NCBI RefSeq assembly: GCF_012933655.1
Contig: NZ_JABBJJ010000080.1
Location: 1-41,456 of the forward strand
Direction of reading: 5' to 3'
Origin: Pyxidicoccus fallax
GTDB lineage: Bacteria; Myxococcota; Myxococcia; Myxococcales; Myxococcaceae
DNA length: 41,456 nt
The notes beneath the pieces are model-generated. The model was not told the origin of the DNA. It was given only the letters and a program-made list of their open reading frames with translations, and did no database searches. Shown here piece by piece: positions 7,948 through 18,752 of the stretch; position 1 is the stretch's first letter; each line of letters opens with the position of its first letter. The position numbers were made by a program, and so were the translations under genes.

Positions 7948-8346
7948 TCATGTGTACTGGCGGACGGTATCGAGCTTCTTGCACAGCGCCTCGACTTCCT
8001 CCTTCGTCGCGCCGAGCCGCTTCATCATCATCCGCTCCGTCGCGAACTCGGGGGCGGGCGTGTCCCGGGGGAAGTACTTCGCGAGCACCTTCTCCGTTCC
8101 ACCTCCGCTGCCCGCCGCGTTGTGCGACAGGACCGCGACGCGCTCGTAGGCCTCGCGATAGCGCTGGCGCACCGACTCGGGCGTGTCGGGGCTCGACAGG
8201 GCTTCGCGCAGGGCCTCCACCTCCACGGTGAGCCGGAGGAGGACGTGGATGATGGGCGCGACGGAGTCGTCCCTCATCAGCTTCTGGAGCAGCGCCATGG
8301 TGAGGGACTCGGAGGTCATCGCGTCTTCGTCATGGAAGGGGGCCAT
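7948..8346 (-). CDS. Small helical protein of unknown function
   Basis: A 132-residue soluble, mostly helical protein (MTSESLTMALLQKLMRDDSV, VEVEALREAL, KRLGATKEEVEALCKKLDTVRQYT). There is no signal peptide or membrane helix. I do not recognise the family. An alternative start is the Met at residue 10 (8320-8318), and neither start has a clear ribosome site. It diverges from the OPT transporter gene across 76 bp, so a shared promoter region is possible. Confidence 0.7.
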   Translation of the reverse strand: MAPFHDEDAMTSESLTMALLQKLMRDDSVAPIIHVLLRLTVEVEALREALSSPDTPESVRQRYREAYERVAVLSHNAAGSGGGTEKVLAKYFPRDTPAPEFATERMMMKRLGATKEEVEALCKKLDTVRQYT

Positions 8347-8422
8347 GGGCTGATTCTAGGGGAGCCGGGCAGGCAGGCGGGGCTCGTGCCGGGCCACGCG
8401 GAGTGGAAGAATCCGGGGGCTC

Positions 8423-10279
8423 ATGGCCGCCCAGCCCGCCCACAGCCCCGCGCCCGAGGAGGAGGCCCCGACGCCGGCCTCCCTGTCGCTGCCGAGCATC
8501 CCCGGCGACACGCCCGAGGACGCGGACACGTCCTGGCTGCGCGAGGTGTACCAGGGCGACCGGCTGCCCCAGCTCACCGCGCGCGCCGTGTTGCTGGGCG
8601 GCGGCATCGGCGCCACCACCTGCGCCACCAACCTCTACGCGGGCCTGAAGCTGGCCGTCGTCTTCCCCGTCGCCATCACCGCCGCGCTGCTCGCGCACTC
8701 GGCGCACGGGGCCCTGCGCCGCCTCGCCCCGGGTGTCTCGGGGGCGCCGCTGTCGCCGCTGGAGACGTGCTCCGCGCAGGCGGTGGCGTCCTCGGCCGGC
8801 TATGCCACCGGCGGCGCGCTCATCTCCGTGCAGGGCGCGTGGCTGCTCACCACGGGCAGCCATCCGCCGGGCTGGGCGCTGTTCGCGTGGACCCTGCTCC
8901 TGTCCGCGCTGGGCGTCTTCTTCGCCGTGCCCCTCAAGCGGCGGCTCATCGACCACGAGCAGCTCCCCTTCGCCACCGGCACCGCCGCCGCCGCCACCAT
9001 CCGCGCCCTGCACACGCCCGGCTCCGGGCCCCGGCTCGGGCCGCGCCTGCTCGGTGTCGGAGGTGTGGTGGCGGGGCTCGTCACCTTCGTTCGCGAGGGG
9101 CTCGGCCGCCTTCCGTACGTGATTCCATTCCCCGGCGCGCTCGCGGGCGTTCCCCTGGAGCGCCTGGGCTTCGGGCTGGAGACGACGCTCCTGACGGTGG
9201 GCGGGGGCGCGCTGCTCGGCCTGCGCCTCACCGCCTCGTGGCTGCTGGGCGCGGTGCTCGTGCATGGTGTCCTCGCGCCGCGCGTGCTCTCCGCGGGCCT
9301 CGTGCCGTCCGACGGGGACTTCCTCGCGTGGAGCCTCTGGCCCGGGACCGCCGCGCTGACCACCGCGTCGCTGCTGCACTTCGCGCTGGAGGGCCGCGTG
9401 CTGGGCCGCGCGCTGCGAGGGCTCCGCGCGGGTGGCGCAAGGACGCCACACCCCGTGGACGCGCTGCAGGTGCCGGGACGCTGGGTGCTGCTGGGCGTGG
9501 CCGTGCTGGGGCCCGCGATTCTCGCGGTGGCGCATGTCGGCTTCGGCGTGCCCGTGGCCCACGCGGCGCTCGCGGTGGCGCTTTCCTTCGTCCTCTGCCT
9601 CATCGCCTGCCGCGTCACCGGCGAGACGGATGCCACGCCCGTGGGGCCGCTCCAGCAGGTGACGCAGCTCACCTTCGGCGCGCTGCTGCCGCGCAACCTC
9701 GAGGCGAACCTCGCGACGGCCGGCATCACCGTCAACTCGGCTTCGTCCGCCGCGGACCTGCTCAGCGACCTCAAGACGGGCCACCTGCTGGGAGCGCACC
9801 CGCGACGGCTGTTCCTCGCGCAGCTGCTCGGCACCGTCGTCGGGGCCGTCGCCGTCGTCCCGCTCTTCTTCCTGCTCGTGCCGGACCGCTCGGTGCTGGG
9901 CAGCGAGCGCTTCCCCGCGCCCGCCGCCGCGATGACCGCGGGCATGGCGCAGGTGCTGTCCAACGGCCTCGGAAGCCTGCCGCCCTCCACCCGCGCCGCG
10001 GTGCTGTGGGCCGCGCTGCTCGCGGCCGTCCTCGCCCTGGCTGAGCGCCTGCTCCCCGAGCGCTGGCGCCGCTGGGTGCCTTCACCGCTGGGCATGGGCC
10101 TGGCCTGTCTCGTCCCGGCCTCCACCGCGCTGGGCTTCTTCCTGGGCGCGCTGGCCGCGGCGGTGACGCGGCGCGTGCGCCCGTTGACCGACGGCGGCGT
10201 GGTGACGCTGGCGGCGGGCCTCATCGCCGGGGAGGGGCTCGTGGGCGTCGCCATCGTGCTGACCCAGGCGCTCTGGTAA
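8423..10279 (+). CDS. OPT-family transporter
   Basis: The 618-residue polytopic membrane protein has about 14-16 hydrophobic helices after an acidic Pro-rich cytoplasmic tail (1-45). Hallmarks of the oligopeptide transporter (OPT/YSL) family are seen: LPQLTARAVLLGGGIGATTCATNLYAGLK near the start, TCSAQAVASSAGYATGG, LPFATGTAAAATIRALH, and later TQLTFGALLPRNLEANLATAGI. Family members move oligopeptides or metal-chelate complexes with protons across the inner membrane; the substrate here cannot be told. Only 15 bp separate it from the large kinase gene, which is probably in the same transcript and may sense or control transport. Confidence 0.85.
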   Translation: MAAQPAHSPAPEEEAPTPASLSLPSIPGDTPEDADTSWLREVYQGDRLPQLTARAVLLGGGIGATTCATNLYAGLKLAVVFPVAITAALLAHSAHGALRRLAPGVSGAPLSPLETCSAQAVASSAGYATGGALISVQGAWLLTTGSHPPGWALFAWTLLLSALGVFFAVPLKRRLIDHEQLPFATGTAAAATIRALHTPGSGPRLGPRLLGVGGVVAGLVTFVREGLGRLPYVIPFPGALAGVPLERLGFGLETTLLTVGGGALLGLRLTASWLLGAVLVHGVLAPRVLSAGLVPSDGDFLAWSLWPGTAALTTASLLHFALEGRVLGRALRGLRAGGARTPHPVDALQVPGRWVLLGVAVLGPAILAVAHVGFGVPVAHAALAVALSFVLCLIACRVTGETDATPVGPLQQVTQLTFGALLPRNLEANLATAGITVNSASSAADLLSDLKTGHLLGAHPRRLFLAQLLGTVVGAVAVVPLFFLLVPDRSVLGSERFPAPAAAMTAGMAQVLSNGLGSLPPSTRAAVLWAALLAAVLALAERLLPERWRRWVPSPLGMGLACLVPASTALGFFLGALAAAVTRRVRPLTDGGVVTLAAGLIAGEGLVGVAIVLTQALW

Positions 10280-10294
10280 CGTCCCCCATCTCCC

Positions 10295-13200
10295 ATGCGC
10301 TGTCCGGTCTGCCACCGCCGCCTCGCCACCGGCGCGGCGTGTCCCGTGCATCGCCAGCGGCCCCCGACGGGCCCTTCCGTCGAGCCATGGGCGCCTCCGG
10401 ACGTCCCTGGCTTGAGCCGCGCGGCCCTGCTGGGCACGGGGGGCTTCTCCCATGTCTTCACCGCGTACCGCGAGGAGGACGGGCGCGAGGTGGCCCTCAA
10501 GGTGGGCCTGGGCCCGCACCATGAGCGCTTCGCCCGCGAGGCCGCCGCGCTGCGCCGCGTGAAGCCTCCCACCGTGCCCGAGTTGCTGCGGCACGGCACC
10601 GTCCGGGGCCGCCCCTTCCTGGTGCTGGAGCGCCTGCATGGACAGACGCTCGCCGCGTGGATGGCGGCGCTCCCAGGCACCGGCGCCGCTTCCGTGCCGC
10701 GCGTGCGCGAGCTGCTCGCCGGCCTGTGCTCGGCCCTGGAGCGCGTCCACGCCGCGGGGCTGGCGCACCGCGACCTCAAGCCGGAGAACATCTTCTTGCG
10801 CGAGGGCGGCGCGCTCAGCCTCCTCGACTTCGGGCTCGCGCGCTTCCTCGACGAGCCCGGTGACAGCGCGAGCACGGACGAGGAGGCCCCGGGCTTCACC
10901 CCCCTGGGCCAGCGGCTGGGCACCACGCTCTACATGGCGCCCGAGCAGTGCCTCGATGCTCGTGGCGCCGACGCCGCCGCGGACGTGTATGCGCTCGGCA
11001 TCCTGCTCTTCGAATTGCTCACCGGCGCGCCGCCCTTCACCGGAGGTCCGGAGGAGATACGCCACGCCCACGTGAGCCTGCGCCCGCCGCGCGTCTCCGA
11101 GCGCGCGGCCGTGCCTGTCGCGCTCGACGAGGTGCTGCGCCGGTGTCTGGCCAAGTCACCCGTGGACCGCTTCGCGCGGGCCGCCGACGTCCGCTTCGCC
11201 TTCGAGGCCGCGTGCCGCGAGGAGGTGACGGGTTCGCCATCCCTGCTGGCCGCCGGACTGACTCCGACCCCGACACCCTCGTCGCTGGGGGCGGGGAGGC
11301 GGCCCGTGGCGCTGCTCGGCGTCCGCGCGGACCTGGGCGTGGACGCGCTGCTCGCGGCCGTGGAGCCCCAGGGAGGAACGCTCGCGCGCGTGGGGGCGCG
11401 GGGCTACGTCATCGCCTTCTCCGAGTCCCTCTCCGCCGAGGCGAACCTGCGCGCGGGCGCGCTCGTCGCGCGGCGGCTGACGGAGGAGGGAAGGGCCGCC
11501 ACCGTCCTCCACCTCGCCGAGCTGTACGTGTACCCGGGCACCACCCTCACGCGCGTGGCCGGTGCCGCGCTGGAGGCCGTCGGGGACTGGTGGCCCGGAG
11601 ACCTCGCGGCGGGAGAGGCCCGCGTCACGCCCGCCGCGGCCAGGCGTCTGGGCGCGGGCTCCACGCGGTCCGAGGAGGGAGACTCGCGCCTGCGGCTCCA
11701 TGATGGCGGCGCGTCCTCCTCCTCCGAGGCTCCGCCCGTGCTGGGACGCGAGGAGGTGCTGGCCGCGCTGGAGGCGGAGGCGGCCCGGAGCCTCGACGAG
11801 GGCGTGCCCGGACTCTGCGTCCTGACGGGCGACGTGGGGCTCGGCAAGTCGCGACTGCTGGAGCTGCTGGGCACGCGGCTGGAGTCGCGGGGACGCGCCC
11901 GCGTGGTGCGCCTGCGCGCGCCGCCTCCGGACTCCGTCGCCCGGGAGTCGCTGCACGACACCATGAAGGCCGCCTTCGCGGAGCCGGACGCCGCGCCCCT
12001 GGCGCGCGTGCCTCCGCGCAGACCCGTGCCGCTGGCGGACTCGCGCCATGCCGCCGCGAGAGACCTCGCCGACTCCCTCCGCCAGCGCGCCCGGGAGGCC
12101 CCGCGGGTGCTGCTGGTGGACGATGGCCACCTCGCGGACCCCACCAGCCTCGACGCGCTGGAGGTGGCCACGCTCGCCGGTGCGCGCGCGCCGCTCTGGG
12201 TCTGCATCGCCGCGCGTCCCGCGCTCCTCGGCCTGCGTCCCCACCTGGGAGAGCGCAGCGCGCTCGTCACCCGTCACGCGCTGCCTCCGCTGTCGCCCGA
12301 GGCCAGCCGCGCCCTCCTGCTGCGCCTGCTCCGGCCCGCGGAGCACATCCCCGAGCCGGTGCTCGCGCGCCTGGAGCGGCTCGCCCAGGGCGTGCCCCTG
12401 TCGCTCGTGGAGCTGGCCGGCGCGTTGCGGGCCGCGGGGGCGCTGCGCACGTCTCCCGGCGGGGGTTGGTACATCGCCCCGGACGCGCTGCTGGACGTCT
12501 CCGTCACCCCGCTGTTCGAGCGCCTCGCCGCGCGCGCCCTCGCGGGGCTGCCCGAGGCGCACCGGGAGCTCGCGCGGCTGTGCGCGGTGCTCGGCACCGA
12601 GGTGGAGGTCTCCCGCGTGGACGCGGTGCTGCGGCACCTCGACGCGCAGCTTCCTCCCGAGCGCGAGGCCCCGCTGGACGCGAGCGCGGGGCTTCAGCGG
12701 CTGGACGCGGGCGCGGGGCTCCAGCGGCTCGCCCGCTCGGGGCTCCTGCGCCCGGCGGGCCCGAGGCGCTTCGCCTTCCGGCATCCGCTGCTGCGCGAGG
12801 CACTGGAGGCGCTGCTGCCCCCGCCCGCGCGCCGGGCCCTGCACGCCGCCGCGCTGCTGGCCACGCCCGGGGACGGACTGGCCGAGCGCCTTCGCCGCGC
12901 GCACCACGCCGCCGCCTGTGGCGCCCACGACGAGGCCTCCGTCACCTTCCTCGCCCTGGCCGAGGAGGCCCGCCGCTCCCACCTCTCCGTGGAGGCGGAG
13001 CAGCACTACACGCGCGCCCTCGCGCTGCTGCCGGAGAGCGACGGTGAGCGCCGGGCCCTCGCGCTGGCCGGACGTGGCCGGGTGCGCCACCGCCTCCAGC
13101 GCTTCCGCGAGGGGCTGGCGGACCTGTCCGCCGCGCGCGCCCTGGCCGAGGCCCGGGGGGACGTGGCCATGCAGGTGGACCTGTTGCTGGAGGAGGCCAC

Positions 13201-14173
13201 CGCGCGAGACTGGATGGAGGATGTGGACGGCTCCACGGCGTGCACGCGCGAGGCGCTGGAGCGCATCGAGCAGCTCGACGACCCGCGCCTGTCCCTGCGC
13301 TGCACCCTGGCCCGCGGCCGGCTGCACGTGCGCCAGGGCGAGTGGGGCGCGGCGGCGCGCGTGCTCACCTCCGCGGTGGAGGGCGCGGAGATTGCCCGGG
13401 ACCACGAGACGGGGGTGGTGTCCGGCGCGCTGCTGGGCTCGGCGCTGACGTTCCTGGACCGGACGGAGGAAGCCGCCGCGCGCTTCGAGGAGGCGCTCGT
13501 GCGCTGCGAGGAGGCCGGCGACGTGCTGCACCTGGCCGCCACCCTCATCAACCGCGTGTTGCTGTGGCTGCGCCAGGGCGACGTGAGACGGATGGAGGAC
13601 GACCTGCGCCGCGCCATGGCCCTGGGCCGCGAGCTGGGCCACGCGCAGGTGGAGCGCTGGTCCACCTTCAACCTCGCCGAGGTGCTCTACATGCAGGGCC
13701 GCCTGGAGGAAGCGCTGCCGCTGGCCCGCCGCGTCCACGAGCTGGGCGTCCGCTTCTTCCGCGAGCACCCCGTGCCCACGGACGCGCTGCTGCTGGCCCG
13801 CATCGGCGCGGAGCTGGGCGACCTGGCCGAGGCCTCCCGGCAGCTCCGCTGGATTGAGACGCACTGTCCTCCGGAGTCCCTGCCACCCACCGCCGTCATG
13901 CGGCGGCTCGTCGAGCTGCAGGTGCGCGAGGCCCAGGCGGACGGCGTGGCCGCGGACTCCGCGGCCTGGCACGCACTGGCGGAGGAGGCCGACACGTACG
14001 CGTCCGCCGACGAGAAGGCCGAGCTGTTCCTCCAGGCCGCCCGGAGCGCGCTCCGGGCCGGACGCGGCGAGGAGGCTCGGGCGTGGCTGGAGCGGGCCGA
14101 GCGCGCCGTGGAGGGGGCCCCGCTGTGGCGCCCGCGCATGGAGTCCCTGAGGGCCGCCCTGTGCGCCGTGTAG
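10295..14173 (+). CDS. Ser/Thr protein kinase fused to cyclase-like, AAA and TPR domains
   Basis: A 1292-residue signalling protein. In order: a small zinc-ribbon-like head (CPVCHRR, CPVH; 3-19); an active-looking kinase (about 43-300) with GTGGFSHV loop, Lys 69, HRDLKPEN (158-165), DFG (178-180) and APEQ; a degenerate cyclase-like domain (about 335-455); an AAA/STAND ATPase with Walker A GDVGLGKS (512-519) and Walker B VLLVDD (605-610); and a long TPR-type helical region (about 880-1290). The layout matches the PknK-like kinases common in myxobacteria, which couple phosphorylation to ATP-driven oligomerisation. It follows the OPT transporter after 15 bp. Input signal and substrates are unknown. 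Confidence 0.92.
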   Translation: MRCPVCHRRLATGAACPVHRQRPPTGPSVEPWAPPDVPGLSRAALLGTGGFSHVFTAYREEDGREVALKVGLGPHHERFAREAAALRRVKPPTVPELLRHGTVRGRPFLVLERLHGQTLAAWMAALPGTGAASVPRVRELLAGLCSALERVHAAGLAHRDLKPENIFLREGGALSLLDFGLARFLDEPGDSASTDEEAPGFTPLGQRLGTTLYMAPEQCLDARGADAAADVYALGILLFELLTGAPPFTGGPEEIRHAHVSLRPPRVSERAAVPVALDEVLRRCLAKSPVDRFARAADVRFAFEAACREEVTGSPSLLAAGLTPTPTPSSLGAGRRPVALLGVRADLGVDALLAAVEPQGGTLARVGARGYVIAFSESLSAEANLRAGALVARRLTEEGRAATVLHLAELYVYPGTTLTRVAGAALEAVGDWWPGDLAAGEARVTPAAARRLGAGSTRSEEGDSRLRLHDGGASSSSEAPPVLGREEVLAALEAEAARSLDEGVPGLCVLTGDVGLGKSRLLELLGTRLESRGRARVVRLRAPPPDSVARESLHDTMKAAFAEPDAAPLARVPPRRPVPLADSRHAAARDLADSLRQRAREAPRVLLVDDGHLADPTSLDALEVATLAGARAPLWVCIAARPALLGLRPHLGERSALVTRHALPPLSPEASRALLLRLLRPAEHIPEPVLARLERLAQGVPLSLVELAGALRAAGALRTSPGGGWYIAPDALLDVSVTPLFERLAARALAGLPEAHRELARLCAVLGTEVEVSRVDAVLRHLDAQLPPEREAPLDASAGLQRLDAGAGLQRLARSGLLRPAGPRRFAFRHPLLREALEALLPPPARRALHAAALLATPGDGLAERLRRAHHAAACGAHDEASVTFLALAEEARRSHLSVEAEQHYTRALALLPESDGERRALALAGRGRVRHRLQRFREGLADLSAARALAEARGDVAMQVDLLLEEATARDWMEDVDGSTACTREALERIEQLDDPRLSLRCTLARGRLHVRQGEWGAAARVLTSAVEGAEIARDHETGVVSGALLGSALTFLDRTEEAAARFEEALVRCEEAGDVLHLAATLINRVLLWLRQGDVRRMEDDLRRAMALGRELGHAQVERWSTFNLAEVLYMQGRLEEALPLARRVHELGVRFFREHPVPTDALLLARIGAELGDLAEASRQLRWIETHCPPESLPPTAVMRRLVELQVREAQADGVAADSAAWHALAEEADTYASADEKAELFLQAARSALRAGRGEEARAWLERAERAVEGAPLWRPRMESLRAALCAV

Positions 14174-14180
14174 CGCGAAA

Positions 14181-14218
14181 TGTCACAGGCCGCCGGGGTT
14201 GTGACGTCCCACGCTACA
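14181..14218 (+). promoter_or_regulatory. Candidate regulatory element upstream of the lipoprotein gene (copy A)
   Basis: The block CCGGGGTTGTGACG (14193-14206) recurs exactly upstream of the gene at 19068. TGTGAC (14200-14205) and GCTACA (14213-14218) form an imperfect inverted repeat with a 7-bp spacer. An upstream GTCACA (14182-14187) also mirrors TGTGAC. The element ends 122 bp before the ATG at 14341, against 118 bp for the other copy. It may be an operator or a promoter of a special sigma factor. Confidence 0.5.
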
Positions 14219-14340
14219 AACCCGGACCTGGGACGGAAGGCAGCGCTCTCCGTGAGCTACGGTTTTCCAGTAGCTGGCTCGGCACGTGCTTGCCCCGGGG
14301 GCATCCCCACAACTCCCGTTTCCACCGGAAGGAAAGCTCC

Positions 14341-15858
14341 ATGGCCATCCGTTCGTGTCGTCCGCTGCCAGTTTCCCTGTCCCTGCTGGTGCTGGCCCTC
14401 TCGGGCTGTGGCACCGCCCTTCACGGAGAGGACGCCCCGGCGCTGGGCTCGCGGGAGTCGGAGATTCGCATCGCGAACTCGCTCACCACGGACGCGCTGG
14501 TCCTCAACGCCATCTCCGCCAACCCGGAGTCCAACGGCCTGCTGGCGACGTGGCCGCTGCAGGCCCTCTTCGACCCGGCGACGGGGCATGCCAACACCCG
14601 CCGGCGGCTGCATGACCCGGACGCGCAGCGCTTCATGAGCTACCTGGTGGGGTGCGCGCTGTCGGACACCCAGAGCCTCACCTGGTACGACCCGCGACCG
14701 CCCACCCCGGGCGTGCGGCAGTGGGTGGGACAGGCCGGACTGTGCCCGGAGTGGAAGAACTCGGCGCCCTCGCCGGGCTGCCTGCAGCGGGTGTCCGCGT
14801 GTCTCCTCGCGCGCAACAACGCCCTGGGCCACCGGGTGGAGCTGTCCATGCGCGGCGAGCACCCGCACAGCGTGACGGGGACCAACGTCTTCACGCTGGA
14901 GACGAAGACGCGCCCCGCCGACCACGACCCCGTCACCGCGCTGAAGTTCGACAGCTTCGAGACGTGCGGCCTGGGGGAGTCCGGCCCGCAGCGTGACTGC
15001 GGCTGGAAGCCGGACGGCATCGGCATCTGCGACGCGAGCGGCACGGCGCTGGTGGGCGCGGGCGCTCCGACGTCCTGCTCCGGCCCCGCGCCCGTGCTGG
15101 GCTCCAGCGGCGGGCAGGTGGTGCTCCGCGTCTGCGACGGCGTCCTCGGTTGTGACCATGCCAGCACCCGCAACCTGGGCGAGGCGACGGGGAGCTGCTC
15201 GGGGAGCGCCCCGGTGCCGGTGGTGTCCTTCAGCTGCACCCCGGGGCAGTACTTCAGCGTGATGACGGCGCCCTGGAGCAGCACGACGGCCCATCCGTCC
15301 GCCACCGTGGCGTCGTCGCCGGCCTCCGTCGTCCGCTACGCCCTGTCCGAGCGGCAGGTGTACGGCGTGCGCGAGGGCGCCTTCTACGGCAACCTGTTCG
15401 CCCCCATGAGCGGCACCGGGTACAACCCGGCGCTGGCCCAGGGCGTCAACGTCGACGTGGTGCAGGTGGACGGGCGGGGTGGCTACGAGGTGGAGGGGGA
15501 CGACGTGCAGGTGCGCGGCTCCATCTACCGGAACATGTACTCCTGCTTCGACCCGGCGTGGTCGACCGGCGGGGCCTACGCCTCCAGCCGGCTGTGCGCG
15601 ATGCCGAACACCAACCCCAGCCTGGGCGTCAACTGCGCCGCGACGGTGACGGGCGCGTGCTTCAACTCGCTCGCCCCGCCGTCGCCGGGCAGGTGCGCCG
15701 TCCTGGACGGGCCGCTCACCCCGGCGGACGGGGACTACGAGCAGTGCAAGGACCCCATGGGCGTCACCTGGATGTTCCCGGTGACAACCTTCCTCCACAC
15801 CGCGTGCGACACGATGCCGAATGCGGACGGGAGCAAGCCCCCGTGCGCGCAGCGGTAA
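14341..15858 (+). CDS. Cys-rich lipoprotein of unknown function
   Basis: The 505-residue product has a lipoprotein signal (lipobox ALSGC near residue 22) and no later membrane helix, so it should sit in the outer membrane or periplasm. The mature part is rich in Cys (many in pairs, e.g. CGLGESGPQRDCGWK, CDGVLGCDH) and in Gly/Ser/Pro, typical of an exported protein held by disulfides. I do not recognise a family. AAGGAAAG 5 bp before the ATG is a good ribosome site. The kinase at 15880 starts 21 bp after its stop, so lipoprotein and kinase form an operon. A sensor/kinase link is inference from this layout only. Confidence 0.8.
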   Translation: MAIRSCRPLPVSLSLLVLALSGCGTALHGEDAPALGSRESEIRIANSLTTDALVLNAISANPESNGLLATWPLQALFDPATGHANTRRRLHDPDAQRFMSYLVGCALSDTQSLTWYDPRPPTPGVRQWVGQAGLCPEWKNSAPSPGCLQRVSACLLARNNALGHRVELSMRGEHPHSVTGTNVFTLETKTRPADHDPVTALKFDSFETCGLGESGPQRDCGWKPDGIGICDASGTALVGAGAPTSCSGPAPVLGSSGGQVVLRVCDGVLGCDHASTRNLGEATGSCSGSAPVPVVSFSCTPGQYFSVMTAPWSSTTAHPSATVASSPASVVRYALSERQVYGVREGAFYGNLFAPMSGTGYNPALAQGVNVDVVQVDGRGGYEVEGDDVQVRGSIYRNMYSCFDPAWSTGGAYASSRLCAMPNTNPSLGVNCAATVTGACFNSLAPPSPGRCAVLDGPLTPADGDYEQCKDPMGVTWMFPVTTFLHTACDTMPNADGSKPPCAQR

Positions 15859-15879
15859 TCGCGCGCGAAGCGAGAGCAC

Positions 15880-17253
15880 ATGGCGCCGGGTGGAGAAGAG
15901 TCCCTCTACGGTGAGGAGCTGGGAGCGGGGGCCCTGGTGGGCCGCTGGGTGGTGGAGCGCGTCCACTACCGGGGCCCCATGTCCACCCTCTACCGCGCGA
16001 AGGACCTCCACACCGGCGCGCCCGCGGCGCTGAAGGTGATGCACGCGCAGGTGGCCGCCACCCCCACCGCGCTGCGCCGCTTCCGCCGCGAGGCGGCCAC
16101 GCTCCAGCGGCTGAGCCACCCGAACATCGTCGCGGTGCTCGGCCATGGGGAGCTGCCGGATGGCCGGCCCTTCATCTCCATGGAGTGGCTGGAGGGCAGG
16201 GACCTCGCCGCGGAGCTGGGCGCGCGGGGGCCCTTCACCGCGGACGAGGCGCTGGAGGTGGTGGAGCAGGTGGGCGCCGCGCTCCGGGTCGCTCACGGCG
16301 CGGGCGTGGTGCACCGGGACTTGAAGGCGCAGAACGTGGTGCGCCTGTCGGGGCCGGGCGAGGCGCTGCTCGTGAAGCTGGTGGACTTCGGCGTGGCCAA
16401 GGGGCTGACGCCGGAGGCGCCGGGGGCCTCCACGCTCACGCACACGGGCGTGGCGCTGGGCACGCCGCTGTCCATGGCGCCCGAGCAGATTCGCGGCGAG
16501 CCGCCCGACGCGCGCACGGACCTGTACGCGCTGGGCGTGCTCCTGTTCCAGCTCGTCACCGGGCAGCCACCATTCCTGGGTGCCACGCGGCACGAGGTGG
16601 AGGAGCAGCACCTGCACGCGCCCCCACCGCGCCCCGGCGAGCGCGCCCCCGTGCCCGCCGCGCTGGACGCCGTGGTGCTCCGCTGCCTGGGCAAGCGGCG
16701 CGAGGACCGCTACCCGGACGTGGACGCGCTGCTGGAGGAGCTGCGCGCCGCGGTGCGAGGCGGCCGCGCGCCGGCCCGGGCGGGACACGCGGTGGCGCTG
16801 TACGCGGAAGCCCGACTCACGGGCTCGCCGACCGCCGAGGCGATGCGGCGGATGGACGCGCTGCTGGAGCGCGCGGCGGTGGTGGCGCGCGAGGCGGGGC
16901 TGGAGGTGCGGGTGGAGGGCAGTGGCTGCCTTCTGGCCCTGGCCGCGCTGCCAGAGGACGTGGGCCACGAGCGGGCCCTGCGCGCGCGCGTGCTGACGGC
17001 CGCGCTGAAGCTGGTGGAGGGGGCCTCGGCCTCCCGGGACGTGCCCTCGGTGGCGCTGGCCATCACCGTCCACGTGGACCGGCTGCCGGCGGCAGAGGAG
17101 GCGGGCTCGCTGCTGCGCCTGCTGGAGTGGGTGTCCGAGTCTCCCGGCGGCGGGCTGGTGGCCACCGGCGCCGCGCTGAAGGAGCTGGACGCGGCCTTCC
17201 TCACGGAGCCGGGCGCGGGGCTGGGACTCTCCCGAGTCACCGGCCTCCGCTGA
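15880..17253 (+). CDS. Ser/Thr protein kinase with degenerate cyclase-like tail
   Basis: A 457-residue cytoplasmic kinase. The kinase domain (about 23-292) has the ATP Lys (AALKV, 52), HRDLKAQN (145-152), DFG (169-171) and APEQ, so catalysis looks intact. The glycine loop is weak (HYRGPMSTLYRA, where active kinases usually have GxGxxG). The C-terminal part (about 303-457: GHAVALYAEARL, SVALAITVHVDRLP, GGLVATGAALKELDAAF) resembles a class III nucleotide cyclase fold without visible metal-binding Asp residues. It has no membrane helix. It is co-transcribed with the lipoprotein at 14341 and ends only 14 bp from the convergent FHA activator gene, a possible phosphorylation partner (inference). 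Confidence 0.9.
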   Translation: MAPGGEESLYGEELGAGALVGRWVVERVHYRGPMSTLYRAKDLHTGAPAALKVMHAQVAATPTALRRFRREAATLQRLSHPNIVAVLGHGELPDGRPFISMEWLEGRDLAAELGARGPFTADEALEVVEQVGAALRVAHGAGVVHRDLKAQNVVRLSGPGEALLVKLVDFGVAKGLTPEAPGASTLTHTGVALGTPLSMAPEQIRGEPPDARTDLYALGVLLFQLVTGQPPFLGATRHEVEEQHLHAPPPRPGERAPVPAALDAVVLRCLGKRREDRYPDVDALLEELRAAVRGGRAPARAGHAVALYAEARLTGSPTAEAMRRMDALLERAAVVAREAGLEVRVEGSGCLLALAALPEDVGHERALRARVLTAALKLVEGASASRDVPSVALAITVHVDRLPAAEEAGSLLRLLEWVSESPGGGLVATGAALKELDAAFLTEPGAGLGLSRVTGLR

Positions 17254-17267
17254 CCCGCGCGCTCACG

Positions 17268-18692
<1,425 letters not shown>

Positions 18693-18707
18693 GAAATTCA
18701 AGATATC

Positions 18708-18730
18708 ACGGTCCCGTCCTCGGGGACCGT
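18708..18730 (-). promoter_or_regulatory. Hairpin directly upstream of the FHA activator start
   Basis: ACGGTCCC (18708-18715) and GGGACCGT (18723-18730) form a perfect 8-bp stem with a 7-base loop. It ends 15 bases before the start codon at 18692, where a Shine-Dalgarno site would be expected but is missing. It could be an operator, or an RNA structure acting on translation. No T-run follows, so simple termination is unlikely. Confidence 0.45.
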
Positions 18731-18752
18731 ACCCCTGCCCGCGGGAACTGCT

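Noticed and set aside
11156..13972. Very long open frames opposite the large kinase gene, with similar ones at 8330-9799, 14257-17073 and 39097-41328
   Set aside because: They are His/Arg/Gly/Gln-rich, have no domains, and mirror codon bias of real genes in a GC-rich genome.
14181..14208. TGTCACA-N17-CGTC, like an ECF41-type promoter
   Set aside because: I recall a spacer of about 16 for that type, the second copy (18911) lacks TGTCACA, and no ECF gene is nearby. Left as a weak option only.
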